Assembly: GCA_036924085.1 (NCBI GenBank)
Contig: JAVGWX010000018.1
Span: forward strand, 22,859,964-22,923,963
DNA length: 64,000 bases
Reading direction: 5' to 3'
Source of the DNA: Ariolimax columbianus
Taxonomy: Eukaryota > Mollusca > Gastropoda > Stylommatophora > Arionidae
Positions 43,411 through 55,044 of this stretch are shown piece by piece. The notes beneath the pieces are model-generated. The model saw nothing but the letters and a program-made list of their open reading frames with translations. It did no database searches and was not told where the DNA came from. How positions within the stretch are numbered: the stretch's first letter is position 1; each line of letters begins with the position of its first letter. A program made the position numbers and the translations under genes.

Positions 43411-43689
43411 AAGACAACCAAATGATTATTATGTAATTAATAAATGGATTAATTTGAAAATAAATATTTATTTTCATTTTAAATGTCTTGCTATTAAATA
43501 ATAAAAGCCATGTCAGTATTTGTTTTCAAATATTGTGAGAGCTTCTGTTGTAATTTTGTTGACAGGGGACCTCCATATATCTTAAAACTTAGTCAGCATA
43601 GGGCCTCATTAAGTCGCAATCTGTCCCTGCCCTTCACTATTCACTAAGAGGGACTTGCCATCGCCAACTGTAATAGATATCTAAAGTAG

Positions 43690-44280
43690 GTCATAGAGTT
43701 GAGCACATTTGAGCATGCGCAGAGTGAAATGACGTCATTCCTTATCAGAACAACAACAATTGGAGATACGCCTGACCTCATTTCTGGCGTTGAACTATCA
43801 TTGCAGCCTCACTTGATCACTCTCAAAAGAAGTCTGGCTGCAACTTCTACAACTTCTACAACCCGATTCCTGATGGAATCAAGTGCTATAAAGCGGTGTT
43901 TTACAACCACATTCGCCGCGCGGAACAAACAATTGATGTCAGCAATTTGCCATGTGCCTTGTCAACAGTACATGAGTGTTAGAATAAACAGGATAGGCTG
44001 AGCTATCCCAAAAGTGTTGTGATAGAGAAAATATTCTTTTGCATAAAACAGATGTGAAATAAATTTGAAATTGAAATTGTAATGGTCATTTTTGTTATAG
44101 CGTAGTGACATTTTAGAGCGTGAAACGGCATAGCTAATTGCGTCCAGCCTAACACAGCGTAGGAATCAGATCAGTTGGTAGCTAGCAAACGGTCATTAGC
44201 GCGCTATTCTTTCTCCCAGCCCAATAGACACACATTAGGCCGGCCTTCCCTGACCGGATTTCTATTGTTAGAACAGAAGA
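43690..44280 (+). mobile_element. unclassified dispersed repeat (copy 2)
   Basis: The right part (43960-44280) is the inverted counterpart of 25435-25800: GGATAGGCTGAGCTATCCCA, GTCCAGCCTAACACAGCGTA, GGTAGCTAGCAAACGGTC, CCGGCCTTCCCTGACCGG. The left part contains a plus ORF (43699-44001) without known motif and a TGACGTCA-like site. No transposase is recognised. Confidence 0.55.
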
Positions 44281-44659
44281 AAGATTATGTCACTTTATGT
44301 TCATGACTCAGCTTATCCTAAAATTAAATTCACGCTATGTTACTTAACAAGATGTTTAATTCACTTTAAAAACACCGATTAGTGTACCATTTTACGTTAG
44401 AACATTACAATGGTGAAGTTAGTCTTGTAATAAAGAGACGACAGATAGTTAGATATGAGAGATGGATGGTGCAAGATAGTGTGAGAGATAGCTAGAGTCA
44501 GAGAGTGATGCAGAGAGATAAAGAGGGATTTAGTGTTGGAGAGATAAAAAGAAACATGTGTGATAGAGTGGAAAGAAAGTGAAACAGTAACGGAGCTAGG
44601 GAAGAAGGTGAGGAAGAAATAGAAAGGCACTGACATTGTTTTGCATTCCAGTAAATGGT

Positions 44660-44908
44660 GGCATGACGTCTCCCTCTACTAAGCCATGAACGTCCTCAAT
44701 CTCCCTCTACTAAGCCGTGAACGTCCTCAATCTCCCTCTACTAAGCCATGAACGTCCTCAATCTCCCTCTTCTAAGCCATGAACGTCCTCAATCTCCCTC
44801 TACTAAGCCGTGAACGTCATCAATCTCCCTCTACTAAGCCATGAACGTCCTCAATCTCCCTCTTCTAAGCCATGAACGTCCTCAATCTCCCTCTTCTAAG
44901 CCATGAAA
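44660..44908. repeat. 31-bp minisatellite
   Basis: Eight copies of CTCCCTCTACTAAGCCATGA plus ACGTCCTCAAT, with TAC/TTC and CCATG/CCGTG variants. Confidence 0.93.
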
Positions 44909-44914
44909 ATAGCA

Positions 44915-45165
44915 TTGCAAGTAGTATGATTTTGTACGGAGAACGGATTTCGTTGTGTCGCTAGTTTACAGCTTAACTGCGATAATTAAACCTTTCGGTA
45001 CTGGGTTAGCCTTCCCTCTTCGATCCTTTTTCCTTAGCCAGTCTGCTCTGTTGCAGCGTGTTATCCACGATCACCATATGGAGCTCTATTTCGCTGGCCG
45101 TGACGCTAGTAGTCAGCAATGGGTCGATGACAACTGCAGCTCATGCACTGTCCAGCATCTTCAAC
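44915..45165 (-). mobile_element. G-family SINE-like repeat
   Basis: GGAGAACGGATTTCGTTGTG, TTCGGTACTGGGTTAGCCTT, CCTTAGCCAGTCTGCTCTGT, AATGGGTCGATGACAACTGC. It has an internal deletion around the ACATCCGACTTCAGC block and lacks its tail. Confidence 0.8.
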
Positions 45166-45604
45166 TGGCCGAACCCTTCAACTCACCTCCCTCTTGTAGG
45201 CGTCTTCTTCAGAGGACGTATTAAGTCTATTCCAGATTGAGGATTTCACTTCATTTTCTCTTTTTTGGAAATAAGTCAGTAAAGAGCTCACAAACTGTTA
45301 TGGACTAGCTGAATAATGTTTTTGGTAGTTTCTTAAAGGGGAAAATAGGTGACTACAACATCCAGCGTTGCGAATATTGTTGGAATCAGACGCTGCGTGT
45401 CGCATTCAAGTCTGCAGCTGAGAAACCTAATGGCGTCCGAGTTTATATAGTGTCTAATCAAAGAACAGCCTTCTTGTATCCCTTTGTGAGGGGAATCTTC
45501 TTAAAGGTACATACAATTCTATTCATCTTAAAAAATGTAGTCTCTAATTTTGTTTCCAAGATGGACACTATAATACCTGTGTTTATTAAGAAATACTCAT
45601 GAAT

Positions 45605-45859
45605 GTGATATACAGACAGACAGACATGCTGACAGACCGACAAACAGACAGAAAAACAGACAGGCAGGCAAAAAGTCAGACAGACCGACAAACAGACAGA
45701 AAAACAGACAGGCAAGCAAAAAGTCAGACAGAGAGTCAAACAGAGAAATATATAGACAGACAGGAAGGCACAGACAGACAGACAGAGACAGACAGAAGAC
45801 AGACAGACAGACACGCAGGCAGGCAGTCAGACAGACAGACAGACAGACAGACAGACATA

Positions 45860-45860
<1 letters not shown>
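45605..45860. repeat. CAGA microsatellite
   Basis: Imperfect (CAGA)n with GCAGGCA variants. ORFs on both strands (TDRQTDRQ..., SVCLSVCL...) are repeat translations. Confidence 0.95.
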
Positions 45861-46350
<490 letters not shown>

Positions 46351-46393
46351 GTTAATCTAAACGCATCTAATTATTTTTATAATTACACTTTAC

Positions 46394-46527
46394 CTCAGCA
46401 ATGCACAGAATGATTACTGTGTCGTTCCTCTCCTGCTCGTTCATGCCAGAGAATAGAGACTGTAGAGTGTTGAATATATAGATGCCCATTGGACGCCTGA
46501 TGCTCGGTATACCGATGACAATACTCA
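46394..46527 (-). CDS. MGAT4: MGAT4-like exon B (start of GT54 core)
   Basis: 134 nt, from acceptor CATCTGCAG to donor GAG|GTAAAG. It encodes VSIVIGIPSIRRPMG, then IYIFNTLQSLFSGM and NDTVIILCIAE. This matches the opening beta-strand/helix/beta-strand of the GT54 catalytic domain (family pattern VSxVxGIPT...ETLxSL...VxIGE). Phase enters after one base and leaves at zero. The exon sits between a GATA/CAGA microsatellite that ends about 45 bp past its donor and a 67-68-bp minisatellite that begins about 50 bp before its acceptor. Confidence 0.93.
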
Positions 46528-46576
46528 CTGCAGATGAATATTTGTAAGGAGCATGACACAATTTGATTATATTACA

Positions 46577-47850
46577 CAAGCAAAGTCGATGTTTGTCCTA
46601 TATTAGTTACACTATCATCAGGGAATGATGTTAGAGACGTCAGTTAACTAAAGTCAAGGTTTGTCCCATAGTAGTTACACTACTGTCAGGGAATGATGTT
46701 AGAGACGTCAGTATACTAAGTCAAGGTTTGTCCCATAGTAGTTACGCTACCATCAGGGAATGATGTTAGAGACGTCAGTATACTAAGTCAAGGTGTGTTT
46801 CATAGAAGTTACACTATTATCATGGAATGATGTTAGAGACGTCAGTATACTAAGTCAAGGTTTGTCCCATAGTAGTTACACTACTGTCTGAGAATGATGT
46901 TGATAGATACTTCAGTGTACTAAGTCAAGGTTTGTCCCATAGTAGTTACACTACTGTCTGAGAATGATGTTGATAGATACTTCAGTGTACTAAGTCAAGG
47001 TTTGTCCCATAGTAGTTACACTACCATCAGGTAATGATGTTAGATACGTCAGTATACTAAGTCAAGGTTTGTCCCATAGTAGTTACACTACCATCAGGGA
47101 ATGATGTTAGAGACGTCAGTATACTAAGTCAAGGTTTGTCCCATAGTAGTTACACTACCATCAGGGAATGATGTTAGAGACGTCAGTATACTAAGTCAAG
47201 GTTTGTCCCACAGTGGTTACACTACTGTCTGGGAATGATGTTGATAAATACTTCCGTGTACTAAGTCAAGGTTTGTCCCATAGTAGTTACATTACCATCA
47301 GGGAATGATGTTAGAGACGTCAGTACACTAAGTCAAGGTTTGTCCTATAGTAGTTACACTACCATCAGGGAATGATGTTAGAGACGTCAGTATACTAAGT
47401 CAAGGTGTGTTTCATAGAAGTTACACTATTATCATGGAATGATGTTAGAGACGTCAGTATACTAAGTTAAGGTTTGTCCCATAGTAGTTACACTACTGTC
47501 TGAGAATGATGTTGATAGATACTTCAGTGTACTAAGTCAAGGTTTGTCCCATAGTAGTAACACTACCATCAGGTAATGATGTTAGATACGTCAGTATACT
47601 AAGTCAAGGTTTGTCCCATAGTAGTTACACTACCATCAGGAAATGATGTTAGAGACGTCAGTATACTAAGTCAAGGTTTGTCCCATAGTAGTTACACTAC
47701 CATCAGGGAATGATGTTGATAGATACTTCAGTGTACTAAGTCAAGGTTTGTCCCATAGTAGTTACACTACCATCAGGGAATGATGTTAGAGACGTCAGTA
47801 TACTAAGTCAAGGTTTGTCCCACAGTAGTTACACTACCATCATGTAATCA
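46577..47850. repeat. 67-68-bp minisatellite with higher-order structure
   Basis: About 19 units of ACTAAGTCAAGGTTTGTCCC, ATAGTAGTTACACTACCATC and AGGGAATGATGTTAGAGACG. Two unit types alternate (GTTAGAGACGTCAG and GTTGATAGATACTTCAG). A rare unit (GGTGTGTTTCATAGAAG) recurs once at 46792 and again at 47404, each time followed by a type-2 unit, which points to block duplication. Confidence 0.94.
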
Positions 47851-47854
47851 GTCA

Positions 47855-48365
47855 GATATGGATCACAGACCCTGATGCAATCAGTCAGCTATGGATCACT
47901 GACCCTGATGTAAGCAGTCAGCTATGGTTCACAGACCCTGATGCAATCAGTCAGCTCTTGATCACTGACCCTGATGCAAGCAGTCAGCTATGGTTCACAG
48001 ACCCTGATGCAATCAGTCAGCTATGGATCACTGACCCTGATGCAAGCAGTCAGCTATGGTTCACAGACCCTGATGTAATCAGTCAGCTATGAATCACTGA
48101 CCCTGAAGCAATCAGTCTGCTATGAATCACTGACTCTGATACAATCAGTCAGCTATGAATCACTGACTCTGGAACAATCAATTAGCTATGAATCACTGAC
48201 CCTGATGTAATCAGTCAGCTATGAATCACTGACCCTGATGCAATCAGTCAGCTATGAATCACTGACTCTGATGCAATCAGTCAGCTATTAATCACTGACT
48301 GATGCAATCGGTCAGCTATGAATCACTGACTCTAATGCAATCAGTCAGCTATGAATCACTGACTC
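47855..48365. repeat. 33-bp minisatellite
   Basis: About 15 copies of GCAATCAGTCAGCTATGAAT plus CACTGACCCTGAT. The left part alternates GGATCACTG and GGTTCACAG units as dimers. It abuts the 68-bp array. Confidence 0.93.
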
Positions 48366-48489
48366 CTGTCAGCTTATGCACTGTACTGACTCTCTGGCCC
48401 TCGCCATACATTAAAGACAAGTATATATAACACCTGATGAATTCTAATTTGTGAGTGGCTAATTTTGATGTGAAATATGACCTGTCCAT

Positions 48490-48760
48490 CTTCTTCGTAG
48501 ATCGTCCAGACAAGAACGTTGTGACGCTATCGCTGTATCGTAGTTTACAGCGAAGCTGCTATAGCTGTGGCTTTCAGCCGGAACATCCGACTTTGTAGTG
48601 CCAAGTTTGTCTTCCCACTGCGATCCCTATTGCTTGGTCAGACTAAACTAGTAACTAATGTAGTATGTTAACAAGGCCTCCACATGGAGACGGAAAATTG
48701 TCTTGGTCAACTGTGGTTCGCTGACCATGATGAAAACAATCAGCTATGAGTCGCTGCCTG
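48490..48760 (-). mobile_element. diverged G-like repeat
   Basis: CTTCTTCGTAGATCG (tail), GTTGTGACGCTATCGCTGTA, ATCCGACTTTGTAGTGCCAA, CAAGGCCTCCACATGGAGAC and GACCATGATGAAAACAATCA keep family G order but are strongly diverged, like the copy at 8.2 kb. Confidence 0.6.
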
Positions 48761-48799
48761 CTGTCAGCTCTTGCACTGCTTCATCTTGGCCCTGAATTT

Positions 48800-49130
48800 A
48801 CGAGGCGTGTTCAAATGAAACCGGACCTAACTGCAGTAAGTCAACATACGAACGATGCGCATGATGACATCACTTCTAGTCTAAACAGCATATACCAACC
48901 GTCAAGTTTGCAAAATGTCATTATCCTCCGACTCATAGTTTCCTCAGCAGACCTTTGAAAACATGGCGGGGGTGATACGGAACCCGACTAGAGTTGATCA
49001 GCCAGCGTTGATTCGGTTTCTAACAGTTGAATGATGTCGACCAATTGACATTCATAGCAGCCTTCAGACAGTGTATGGTGACAAATGTGTGTCAAAGACA
49101 ACAGTGAAGAACTGGACAAGGATGTTGATA
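48800..49130 (+). mobile_element. mariner-like foldback fragment
   Basis: TACGAGGCGTGTTCAAATGA is the terminus with an adjacent TA. ATG GCG GGG at 48963 opens the HTH peptide RVDQPALIRFLTV, and a TGA follows where the other copies read GAAGGA. It ends before the loop. Confidence 0.78.
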
Positions 49131-49479
49131 CATGAGAAATGTTGATAGACATAAAGAGCCTACTTTATTAAAAGTTGTGACACTTATAAAATCCGCACTG
49201 GAACACAACGGTTGTTTGTAGTCCAGTACTAGGTTTGCAGTGCTACAGGTGAGACCATGACATCAAACGATCGACAAGCAGCAGCCTAATTGTGTGTACC
49301 ACTGCTAGAGCGAGAGAAAGAACATGTTGGAGATCCATTGGAAGTCAATTAGTATTGTGGAGGACGGCAGTTGCGTTGATTTTATAAAGACGTGGCTTTA
49401 AGTAATTAATTATATTTCCTGTATTATATACTCGTAGTAGCGTTGTGGGATACCTGTTTACTGGAAAGATCCCTGGAGT

Positions 49480-49740
49480 AAACTATGAGAACAAAATCTA
49501 CATGATGTGCTATGTCCAGTCGTCTTTATAATGTTTTGCCGCTGACTAAAGGTAGCTCAGGATGAGAGAGTCAGGTTGACAAATTGCTCAAAGCTCTCTC
49601 CCTTTAATCCAAATCACCGATCACGACACCCACTTCAGTGGACGGAGCAAGTAGAAAAGATTGTCCACGTGGCAGAAAAGAGAGATTTGTCTTAAACAAA
49701 CGTGATGGATAGACATGCTATGTCTTTACACAGTTCTGTA
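49480..49740 (+). mobile_element. retroposon tail segment shared with 29.5 kb
   Basis: Same block order as 29510-29750 (GCCGCTGACTAAAGGTAGCT, TTTAATCCAAATCACCGATC, ATTGTCCACGTGGCAG). Non-coding. Confidence 0.5.
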
Positions 49741-50120
49741 ACTGTCTATGCCAAAGTCATCTAATATGTTTTTAATTTCAATGGTAATGCTGTCTGGTCT
49801 GCAGTTTTCCAATGTTTCATCAGTGTTAACGTTTTCTTAACTTTTAATTTGAGGATGTTGTGTGCTTTCTTTACAATTTGTATTTGTAGTTTGCTGCCTA
49901 TATTTTGACATATTTGACATATTCTGCTGCTGTCTTTTCAAATATCTGTCTCATTAAATATAATTTCGCCATTTATATTTCTAATACCGTCTCTTTTTTG
50001 ACATTTCTTAAGCCCTTTTACTGGCCAGATTTCACTTGTTATTTGTAAAATATGTTTTAGATATTCCCATTTTGTATTTATTTCAATTCTAGGTTTTTTT
50101 CATTTTTTTATTTTTCCGTT
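49741..50120. other. AT-rich stretch, possible old LINE
   Basis: T-rich on plus with antisense frames full of stops. I cannot support any family. Confidence 0.35.
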
Positions 50121-50124
50121 CGCC

Positions 50125-50350
50125 TTATTTCTCTAATCCCCAAGGCGGTGTGCGTGGCACTGTTTTTTTTTAAATTTTGTGCATGTGGGCCCAGTGCATC
50201 CGACTTCAGCATGCATTTTATGGAAGGGTCTGCTTCCTCCTAAATTTTCTAAGGTTTTGCTTCCCCGGGATAACGGCTGGTGCTGTGATAGGGATCGAAC
50301 CCAGTACCTTCCAGGTGTGAGCCATGTCACTTAACCACTAGCCCACGCCG
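50125..50350 (-). mobile_element. tRNA-derived SINE
   Basis: The minus-strand head GGCGTGGGCTAGTGGTTAAG (box A) and TACTGGGTTCGATCCCTATC (box B) are 40 bp apart. The body AGCCGTTATCCCGGGGAAGC ends near GTGCCACGCACACCG. Well-preserved promoter blocks. Confidence 0.75.
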
Positions 50351-50639
50351 TCCCCAATGTTTTTTTCATTTCTTTTGTTCCATGTATTCTGTTTTTAAGC
50401 ATTGATATTTAATCTTGACCTCAATATCATATGTCTGCTTCATATCTGGTTATTTTATTGCTGAAATGTCTGTAAACGGTGCGTTCGTTGAATTGCTCCT
50501 TGTGCATTTGTTTTTAACATAATGTTATGTAAACAGGATTTTGATTTGAATTGTTGTCTTCCTCTGTGTATGTTTTCGTTTGTTTGCCTTTGTTGAAGAA
50601 TTTGATTCTGATCTGATGTTTTTTTTATCTTCCTGTGCA

Positions 50640-50860
50640 GATTTGGTGGTCTAGGGATTATGAACTTGGTCTCCAATCCTAATGAACCGGGTTTGGATCA
50701 CATCGGGCACATTTTGACAGACAAGGCCTGTCGTGGATTTGTTTGTGATATGACCACTTCTTTCAGTTGACCCATCTGTAAATTGTTACCTGATGAAGTC
50801 AGAGGAATATCTAGGGAGCTACGGAGTTTGCGTTCTGTCAAGGGGACTTCCAGTAGTACT
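50640..50860 (+). mobile_element. tRNA-derived SINE
   Basis: The head GATTTGGTGGTCTAGGGATT, box-B-like CCGGGTTTGGATCAC, then CTTTCAGTTGACCCATCTGT, TTACCTGATGAAGTCAGAGG. The copy at 61640-61820 shares the same body. Confidence 0.7.
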
Positions 50861-50934
50861 TACTTACTTTCCGTGTTCGGCAACCTCTCAAAGTATTCGA
50901 CTAGAAATCAGCCGACATGAGACCCGCCAATGTA

Positions 50935-51455
50935 CGTGGTTCTTGCATTCTTGGACAGTTATACAGAGCTTCAAGGTCATGGATGGCTCCACATTCTTGG
51001 GCAGTTATACAGATGCTCAAGGTCATGGATGGCTCCACATTCTTGGCCAGTTATACAGATGTTCGGGGTCTTGGATGGCTCCACATTCTGGGCAGTTATA
51101 CAGATGCTCAAGGTCATGGATGGCTCCACATTCTTTGGCAGTTATACAGATGTTCGGAGTCTTGGATGGCTCCACATTCTTGGGCAGTTATACAGATGTT
51201 CGGGGTCATGGATGGCTCCATATTCTTGGGCAGTTATACAGATGCTCAAGGTCATGGATGGCTCCACATTCTTGGGTAGTTATACAGATGTTCGGGTCTT
51301 GGATGGCTCTACATTTTTGGGCAGTTATACAGATGTTCGGGTCTTGGATGGCTCTACATTTTTGGGCAGTTATACATATGTTCGGGGTCTTGGATGACTC
51401 TACATTCTTGGGCAGTTATACATATGTTCGGGGTCTTGGATGCTCCACATTCGCA
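50935..51455. repeat. about 46-48-bp minisatellite
   Basis: About 11 copies of TTGGGCAGTTATACAGATGT, TCGGGGTCTTGGATGGCTCC and ACATTC. The three overlapping plus-strand ORFs (50793-51584 and others) are translations of this array and are not taken as genes. Confidence 0.93.
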
Positions 51456-51654
51456 GACATCGTCATCGGTATATCCCAATTTGTTTCAAGTTTGATCTAT
51501 ACTCGGACACTCCCACTCCTAACCTGTTTAAGCCTCTCCACACAGAGTACGTCATGTTATGCCCTGTCGCAGGTTGTTCTTTGACCTTCATCCATTCCAC
51601 ACAATATCTTTGACGCCATTTTTCGGTGCTGCTTTGTTCAGGTTTCTGGCCTGT

Positions 51655-51795
51655 TGTTGTTTATGTTGTTGCTTCGAATGTCCACAATGAGTAGATTTAC
51701 TCTTTTTTGTGCGCCCTTAAGAGAACGATAATTGGCGGGTTGCTGTAGCTTTCCTCACATCCCTAGCGTGCTGATGAAGGTCTGTAAATTATACA
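51655..51795 (+). mobile_element. V-family repeat fragment
   Basis: GTTGTTGCTTCGAATGTCCA, CAATGAGTAGATTTACTC and CCTCACATCCCTAGCGTGCT match the V 5' part only. Confidence 0.7.
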
Positions 51796-51999
51796 GATTG
51801 TATGAGAGTTGTCTTTGATTTCAGTCGTCCACTATCTGGATTTATATCCAAAACTGGCGTGGTTCTGGTTACAGGTCTGATTTTTTTCCTTTCGACCTTT
51901 GACACGACACTTTTCTTGATTTCAGGTGATGTAATGTCAGCGATTCCTTAAACTGTTCCCTTTGATGTTGGCTTAAGGAATCCTGTTACAAAACTTCTT

Positions 52000-52155
52000 C
52001 TTCCACTGCGTTCGTTTTCAATCTCCCGCTACCAAGTCCTGAACAGGGCTTTGCAAGTAGCAGGAGTGTGTCCGAAGAACGAAATGCGTTGTGTCACTAG
52101 TGTATAGCCTGACTGCGATATTTGCACCTTTCGGTCTGACACATCCGTCTTCTGC
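52000..52155 (-). mobile_element. G-family SINE-like repeat, truncated
   Basis: CTTCTTCTTCCACTGCGTTC (tail side), AATCTCCCGCTACCAAGTCC, GAAATGCGTTGTGTCACTAG, ATCCGTCTTCTGCAGG. Only the 3' half is present. Confidence 0.78.
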
Positions 52156-52449
52156 AGGTTATAAAACATAATGCTACATTTACATACACATCGACATGTC
52201 TCTAATGTGTTGACTTGTTCGATATTCGCAAGATGTATTCTGATATAGACATGCACAATGCGAGGACGGATGCGCGCAGCAACGTTGCTTTTGCTTGCTT
52301 CATATACCGAGTTGGGTAACTTACTTCTTGCGTTGACATTTAGTTTCACAGCTTCACCGTACTGCTTGACGGATAACCTGGAAATCACGAGCAGCGGGAA
52401 CACCATCACCTTCTACAGACCTCGTGTGGCCGTTATGCAGCAGATGTTT

Positions 52450-52474
52450 TCGTGCCGCCCCCCCCCCCCCCCCC
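52450..52474. repeat. poly(C) tract
   Basis: About 17 consecutive C with a flanking GCCGCC. A C/G homopolymer this long in AT-rich DNA is uncommon here; others lie at 33400-33415, 34276-34289 and 63343-63358. Confidence 0.9.
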
Positions 52475-52654
52475 GCCAATTGGCCTGCTCAGCCACATGC
52501 GCACCCACACCCAACAGGGAAATCTGTGACAAGGATGATATCAGTGGTCCTCATCGACATCTATGGCCAGCTATTATTATTAAATCGTTGTGAGGTCAAT
52601 AAAAGCTTCTTCTGTTACCTGCTTACGTTCGTACCCATCCTTATTATCTTGGGT

Positions 52655-53655
52655 TCAGGTCAGATCAGGTCAGGTCATCCCGTAACCGGCGAGGTCGTTT
52701 GGGCACATATGAAGACATCCTCACAACCGCACGCCACCCTTATCTGTCAGCGGCCGCTGCCTGTGCCTCTTCTGGTCGGAGATTGGTCCATTCTTGTATG
52801 TTGTCCTTCCATCTCTTTTTGGGACGGTCTCTCCGTCGTCTGCCATGCCCCTTTCCGTGGAGGATTGTATTTGCAAGACCATTTGATCTCGATATGTGAC
52901 CGTACCAAGTGAGTTTCCTTCTTTTGACAGTTGCCAATAGATCTTCAAAAGGCCCTATTGCTGTTGTAATTCTATCTCGTATTTCCTCATTTGTAACTCG
53001 ATCTTTGTACGTGACGTTTAAAAGTCTTTGGAAACATCTCATCTCCAAGGCCTGTATCCTTCGCTGAAGGTCAGGTGTAACTGTCCATGTCTCACAACCA
53101 TAGAGGAATATTGACAGGACCAGTGTACGTATTAATATGTTTTTCGTGCATAGTGCTAACCGTTTATCTTGTCAGATAAGATTAAGCCGTGCAATCCCAA
53201 ACATTGTCTGTGCTATTCTGGCCAACACCTCACATTTGGATAATCGAACCCAGATATTTAAAACGGTATATATCGAGTTCCTGACCATAAGCTTTTATCC
53301 TGCTGTTGAAACCCTTGGCGTTGTTGGTCATTAATTTTGTCTTTCCAGCGTTTATCTCCATATCATAGTCCAGAGCTGTTTCATCGAGCCTTCGAACCCA
53401 TTCCTGGAGTTCTGCTTCTGAACCCGCCAACCCGTCGATATGAAAACGAAGGTTGGTAATCGTTCGACCTCTATCTTGACAGTACCAATGTCACCTAGAA
53501 GTGCATCACTCATAATTCCCCCTAGGAATATATTGAAAAGAGTTGAAGAGAGTGTACAACCCTGTCTTAGACCAACTGATGTGCGAAAGAAGTCCCCTCG
53601 CCTCCCATTCACAAGAACTGCGCTGGACGCCTTGTCATACACGGGTTAGGAACAT
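52655..53655 (-). mobile_element. R-family LINE, RT palm to 3' end
   Basis: The minus-strand order: YDKASSAVLVNGRRGDFF, RTSVGLRQGCTLSSTLFNIF (RT block 4), GLAGSEAELQEWVRRLDETA, EINAGKTKLMTNN, KYLGS, then EMRCFQRLLNVTYKDRVTNE and LTWYGHISRSNGLANTIL. The FADD segment is deleted: LRF is followed directly by HIDGLAG-like codons. Frameshifted and inactive. The TCAGG tail is at 52655-52680. Confidence 0.87.
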
Positions 53656-54425
53656 AATTTTCCGTTCCTAAAACCTGTCTGGTCTGGAATCAGTTTTTGT
53701 TTTCGTGATTTTGATGTTGTATTTGGAATTTTGTGATGGTAATATGTGTAATATCTCTCTCCCAGTGATACCCAAATGTCTATCTGTTCAATACGTGAAA
53801 CATGTGCAGTCTGGACACAGAAGGGCCTCTATTTCCCCCACCGAGCACATGCAGCGAAACGGTAACATAAATCTTGTCAAGAAAAAAAGTAGAAACAATC
53901 GCACACCTGTCCAAGTTAAGCCACTCTCGAAAGGTCGCAAAACGCTGAACTCTCCCTGGACATTGTATCAGTAATAAGATATGGACTATACGATACAGAT
54001 ACGCTGTTTCTTTTTAGCCGAAGACTTGACAGTCGACGATGTATACTCATGTATGCACAGACGCTATCACGTCATCCATGTTAACAAGGACAGTACACCT
54101 GCGGTAACAATACACCTGACATCGCTCCTTATGCACTATTGTTGCAACACAAAAGAATCATTGTAGATAAAAACGAATCTATACGTGTCCAAAATGCAAC
54201 AGTGTACGATTGAAAACGAAGAGAACCCGATTAGACGCAACAACAAAAAATTTGACATTTCAGTACGATCATAAATACATGCTCTTAACATGTCCATATT
54301 CTCTCAATAATTCAACTTAACTTCATTGTACTTATTTCTAGAAACAGAAATCCACGCAAGGACAACGGTAATGTCAAGTTGAATAAAGCTAGTAAACAAG
54401 TCGGTTTAGGCAGTCTGTAACTTAA
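53656..54425. other. unassigned intronic stretch
   Basis: Plus frames at 53705-53974 and 53981-54166 lack recognised motifs. No repeat family seen here recurs elsewhere in the window. Confidence 0.35.
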
Positions 54426-54429
54426 CTCA

Positions 54430-55040
54430 ACTTCATTAAATTGGTTTAGAAGACTCTACTGAGTCTGTGTATACAACCAGTTTATTCCACTTTAAAATCG
54501 ACTGTGATTATGCAATCTATTCTTGAATGCATTAACTAACCCTTCCTCCACCACATCACGCTGCAATGCATTTCAAGCACTCACCACTCTCTGACTTAAA
54601 AAATGTTTCCAAATATTCAATCGGGACCTGCCTTTATTTAACTTGAAGCTATTCTGGAATCCCACGATCATTTTTGCAGCACTTCTTTGTATCCTTTCTA
54701 TCATGTCTATATCCACTCTGTGATAAGGACTCAACACCTGAATACAGTACTCCAATTCAGGTCTCACCAATGATTTATATAGTTTGACTATCACGTCCTT
54801 GCTTCGATGTGTAATGTTTCTTTTAATCCTACCCAGCACTACATTCGCCTTTTTTTCACAGCCACCTAGATCTGCTCTTGCAATTTACACGTATAATCCA
54901 TTATAACACCTAGGTCCCTTTCCTTTTCTATCTATCTAATAGTGTTCACTCCTATCATGTAATTGTGTTTCATATTTGATCTTCCCATGTGAATGACTGT
55001 ACATTTGTCTACATTAAATTCCATCTGCCACCTTATATTT
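54430..55040 (-). mobile_element. C-family LINE, 3' half of a split copy
   Basis: The minus-strand frame MLGRIKRNITHRSKDVIVKL, YKSLVRPELEYCIQVLSPYH and MIERIQRSAAKMIVGFQN, plus decayed KWQMEFN and IHMGRSN upstream, is a CR1-like RT C-terminus. Its continuation (RT palm) lies at 56221-56375, beyond an R-family insertion. Confidence 0.85.
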
Positions 55041-55044
55041 ATGA

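Noticed and set aside
50793..51584. 263-codon ORF and its overlapping frames
   Set aside because: All three frames are translations of the 46-48-bp minisatellite.
52258..52593. Plus ORF with apparent signal peptide (TLLLLASYTELGNLLLAL)
   Set aside because: Weak hydrophobic start only. The frame then crosses a poly(C) tract and unrelated repeat DNA. No homology recognised and no splice signals supporting it.
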